The position numbers and the translations under genes were made by a program. Shown in pieces: positions 3,593 to 5,956 of a stretch of DNA of 5,956 nucleotides. Within the stretch, counting starts at the first letter, position 1. Every line of letters starts with the position of its first letter. The notes beneath the pieces are model-generated. The model was not told the DNA's origin and did no database searches. It saw only the letters and a program-made list of their open reading frames with translations. Source of the stretch: an uncultured Roseovarius sp. (GTDB taxonomy: Bacteria > Pseudomonadota > Alphaproteobacteria > Rhodobacterales > Rhodobacteraceae); assembly GCA_913055965.1 (NCBI GenBank), contig CAJXKX010000145.1:1-5956 (forward strand). Reading direction: 5' to 3'.

Positions 3593-5956
3593 ATGAGCCA
3601 TCTGCTCGACAAACTGAACTTCTTCCAGAGCAAGAAGCTGGATCAATTCTCGGACGGCTGGGGCGAGACCACGGCAGAGAACCGCGACTGGGAGGACACC
3701 TATCGCAACCGCTGGCGGCACGACAAGGTGGTGCGCTCGACCCACGGGGTGAACTGCACCGGGTCGTGCAGCTGGAAGATCTACGTGAAATCCGGCATCG
3801 TGACGTGGGAGACGCAGCAGACCGACTATCCGCGCACCCGCGCGGGCATGCCCAATCACGAGCCGCGCGGCTGTGCGCGCGGCGCCTCCTATAGCTGGTA
3901 TCTCTACAGTGCCAACCGGGTGAAAAACCCGCTTATCCGCGGTGCCCTGATGCGTGCCTGGCGCAAGATGCGCGCGAAGATGACACCCGTCGCCGCCTGG
4001 GCCGCGATCCAGAACGATCCGGCGTTGCGCGCCTCGATCACCACGACGCGGGGCAAGGGTGGCTTCGTGCGCGCCACCTGGGACGAGGCGACCGAGATCG
4101 TCGCCGCCGCCAATGCCTACACCGCCAAGACCTACGGTCCCGACCGCGTCTTCGGCTTCTCGCCGATCCCGGCCATGTCGATGGTCAGCTACGCGGCAGG
4201 CTCGCGTTACCTGAGCCTTCTGGGCGGCACCTGCATGTCGTTCTACGACTGGTATTGCGACCTGCCGCCCGCCAGCCCACAGACCTGGGGCGAGCAGACC
4301 GACGTGCCGGAATCGGCCGATTGGTACAATGCGGGATTCCTGATGCTGTGGGGCTCGAACGTGCCGCAGACGCGTACGCCCGACGCCCATTTCTACACCG
4401 AGGTGCGCTATCGCGGCACCAAGTCGGCGGTGGTCAGCCCCGACTATTCCGAGGCCGCCAAGTTCGGCGATATCTGGCTGAACCCGCAGGCGGGCACCGA
4501 TGCGGCGCTGGCGATGGCCATGGGCCATGTGATCCTGCGCGAATATCACCTTGACCGGCAGGCCGAGTATTTCGAGGAGTATGCCCGCAAATACACCGAC
4601 ATGCCGATGCTGGTGCGGCTGGATGAAAAGGACGGCCACCTCGTGCCGGGCCGGATGCTGCGCGCCGAGGATCTCGACGACAAGCTGGGCGAGACCAACA
4701 ATCCCGACTGGAAGACCGTGGCCTATGACGAGGCTTCTGGCCAGATCGTGGCACCCAACGGCTCCATCGGGTTCCGCTGGGGCGAAGAGGGCAAGTGGAA
4801 CCTCGAGGAACGCGCGAAAGGGGCCGAGACCAACCTGCGCCTGAGTCAGGTCCTCGACGATCATCACGACGAGGTGGCGGCGGTCGATTTCCCTTATTTC
4901 GGCGGCGCCGCCACGGGCGATTTCGTCAAGTGCGACGCGCCCGAGGTGCTCACCCGCAACATCCCCGCGCGTCGGGTGACGCTGGCGGGCGGCGAGGAGG
5001 TGCTGGTCGCCACGGTGTTCGATCTGTTCTGCGCCAACTATGGCCTTGATCGCGGCCTCGGCGGGGATTGGGTATCCGCCGATTTTGACGACGACATGCC
5101 CTATACCCCCGCCTGGGCCGAGAAGATCACCGGCGTGGCGCGCGAAAAGATCATCGCCGTGGCCCGCGAATTCGCGGGCAATGCCGAAAAGACGCACGGC
5201 AAGTCCATGGTCATCCTCGGGGCCGGTCTGAACCACTGGTACCACATGGACATGAACTATCGCGGCATCATCAACATGCTGGTGATGTGCGGCTGCATCG
5301 GGCAGGAGGGCGGCGGCTGGTCGCATTACGTCGGGCAGGAAAAGCTGCGCCCGCAGACCGGCTGGCAACCGCTCGCCTTCGCGCTCGACTGGAACCGCCC
5401 GCCGCGGCACATGAACTCGACCTCCGCCTGGTATGCTCATACCGATCAGTGGCGCTACGAGACGCTGCGCGCGGGCGAAATCCTGTCGCCCACGGCCCCC
5501 GAGGGCGACTGGGACGTGAGCCTGATCGACTACAACATCCGTGCCGAGCGTATGGGCTGGCTGCCCTCGGCCCCGCAGTTGAAAACCAACCCGCTGGAGG
5601 TGTCGAAGGCGGCGAAGACGGCGGGCAAGGAGATCAGGGATTATGTCGCCGAGCAGCTGAAATCCGGCGATCTGGAAATGTCCTGCGAGGACCCGGACGC
5701 GCCCGAGAACTGGCCGCGCAACCTCTTTGTCTGGCGCTCGAACCTCTTGGGATCTTCGGGCAAGGGGCACGAATATTTCCTCAAGCACCTTCTGGGCACC
5801 GATCACGGGGTCATGGGCAAGGATCTGGGCGAGGAAGGCCATGCCATGCCGAAAGAGGCCCGCTGGCATGACGCGGCGCCCGAGGGCAAGCTCGACCTCT
5901 TGGTGTGCATCGACTTTCGCATGTCCACCACCGCCGTTTACTCCGACATCGTTCTG
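3593..5956 (+). CDS. narG: Respiratory nitrate reductase alpha subunit NarG (partial, C-terminus missing)
   Basis: The frame is open from the ATG to the window end: 788 of roughly 1240 residues expected, stopping at YSDIVL, before the following conserved LPTATWYEK region of E. coli NarG. NarG is the Mo-bisMGD catalytic subunit that reduces nitrate to nitrite on the cytoplasmic side, taking electrons through NarH and NarI from quinol. Identity to E. coli NarG is obvious along the whole length, for example WEDTYRNRW (33-41), RSTHGVNCTGSCSWKIYV (48-65), ETQQTDYPRTR and GRMLRAEDL. His51, Cys55, Cys59 and Cys94 are the ligands of the FS0 [4Fe-4S] cluster. Asp223 in FYDWYCDLPP corresponds to the molybdenum-ligating Asp222 of the mature E. 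coli enzyme. HWYHMDMNYRG and YVGQEKLRPQTGWQPLAFAL are hallmark NarG stretches. The N-terminus (MSHLLDKLNFF) has no cleavable signal or twin arginine, as expected for a cytoplasmic enzyme and unlike periplasmic NapA. No frameshift or missing key residue is seen. Confidence 0.97.
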   Translation, partial: MSHLLDKLNFFQSKKLDQFSDGWGETTAENRDWEDTYRNRWRHDKVVRSTHGVNCTGSCSWKIYVKSGIVTWETQQTDYPRTRAGMPNHEPRGCARGASYSWYLYSANRVKNPLIRGALMRAWRKMRAKMTPVAAWAAIQNDPALRASITTTRGKGGFVRATWDEATEIVAAANAYTAKTYGPDRVFGFSPIPAMSMVSYAAGSRYLSLLGGTCMSFYDWYCDLPPASPQTWGEQTDVPESADWYNAGFLMLWGSNVPQTRTPDAHFYTEVRYRGTKSAVVSPDYSEAAKFGDIWLNPQAGTDAALAMAMGHVILREYHLDRQAEYFEEYARKYTDMPMLVRLDEKDGHLVPGRMLRAEDLDDKLGETNNPDWKTVAYDEASGQIVAPNGSIGFRWGEEGKWNLEERAKGAETNLRLSQVLDDHHDEVAAVDFPYFGGAATGDFVKCDAPEVLTRNIPARRVTLAGGEEVLVATVFDLFCANYGLDRGLGGDWVSADFDDDMPYTPAWAEKITGVAREKIIAVAREFAGNAEKTHGKSMVILGAGLNHWYHMDMNYRGIINMLVMCGCIGQEGGGWSHYVGQEKLRPQTGWQPLAFALDWNRPPRHMNSTSAWYAHTDQWRYETLRAGEILSPTAPEGDWDVSLIDYNIRAERMGWLPSAPQLKTNPLEVSKAAKTAGKEIRDYVAEQLKSGDLEMSCEDPDAPENWPRNLFVWRSNLLGSSGKGHEYFLKHLLGTDHGVMGKDLGEEGHAMPKEARWHDAAPEGKLDLLVCIDFRMSTTAVYSDIVL

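Noticed and set aside
2923..3894. A 323-codon plus-strand frame crossing the narK2-narG junction
   Set aside because: It is an out-of-frame shadow of two genes with strong homology; the product is Arg/Ala/His-rich and has no domain.
1973..5869. A 1298-codon open frame on the minus strand, antisense to narK2 and narG
   Set aside because: It lies antisense to two clearly genuine genes. Its product is rich in His, Arg, Gly, Ala and Gln with no recognisable domain, as expected when high-GC genes with G/C-ending codons leave the opposite strand free of stops.

Overview
This window is the 5' part of a respiratory nitrate reductase (nar) locus. It probably comes from a high-GC alphaproteobacterium of the Rhodobacteraceae (Paracoccus-like). 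That assignment rests on the strongly G/C-ending codon use in every gene and on the order narR (divergent) - narK1 - narK2 - narG, which resembles the Paracoccus narR-narK-narGHJI arrangement. No rRNA or other taxonomic marker is present, so the genus is an inference.

Layout. Positions 1-460 (minus strand) hold the N-terminal two thirds of a Crp/Fnr-family regulator that fits NarR; its DNA-binding end lies beyond the left edge. Positions 461-722 are a 262-bp divergent control region. It has two FNR-type palindromes 22 bp apart next to narR, a third palindrome on the narK side, and candidate sigma-70-like promoters in both directions. Positions 723-2090 encode a NarK1-type transporter and 2156-3580 a NarK2-type transporter. 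The 65 bp between them contain a 9-bp GC-rich hairpin and a Shine-Dalgarno sequence. Positions 3593-5956 encode the first 788 residues of NarG, the molybdenum-containing catalytic subunit; the gene runs off the right edge.

How the parts work together. NarK1 and NarK2 together should import nitrate and export nitrite across the cytoplasmic membrane. NarG, with NarH and NarI presumably encoded just downstream, reduces nitrate to nitrite on the cytoplasmic face using quinol electrons. NarR, and probably an oxygen-sensing FnrP-type protein, would act at the palindromes so that the operon responds to low oxygen and nitrate/nitrite.

The pathway itself is well known and I found no undescribed system. 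The points worth a second look are the organisation of the control region (22-bp phasing of TTGA half-sites, and palindromes lying on the candidate narR promoter), the two separate NarK genes where Paracoccus has a single fused NarK1-NarK2 protein, the ATGA stop/start overlap at their junction, and the intercistronic hairpin.
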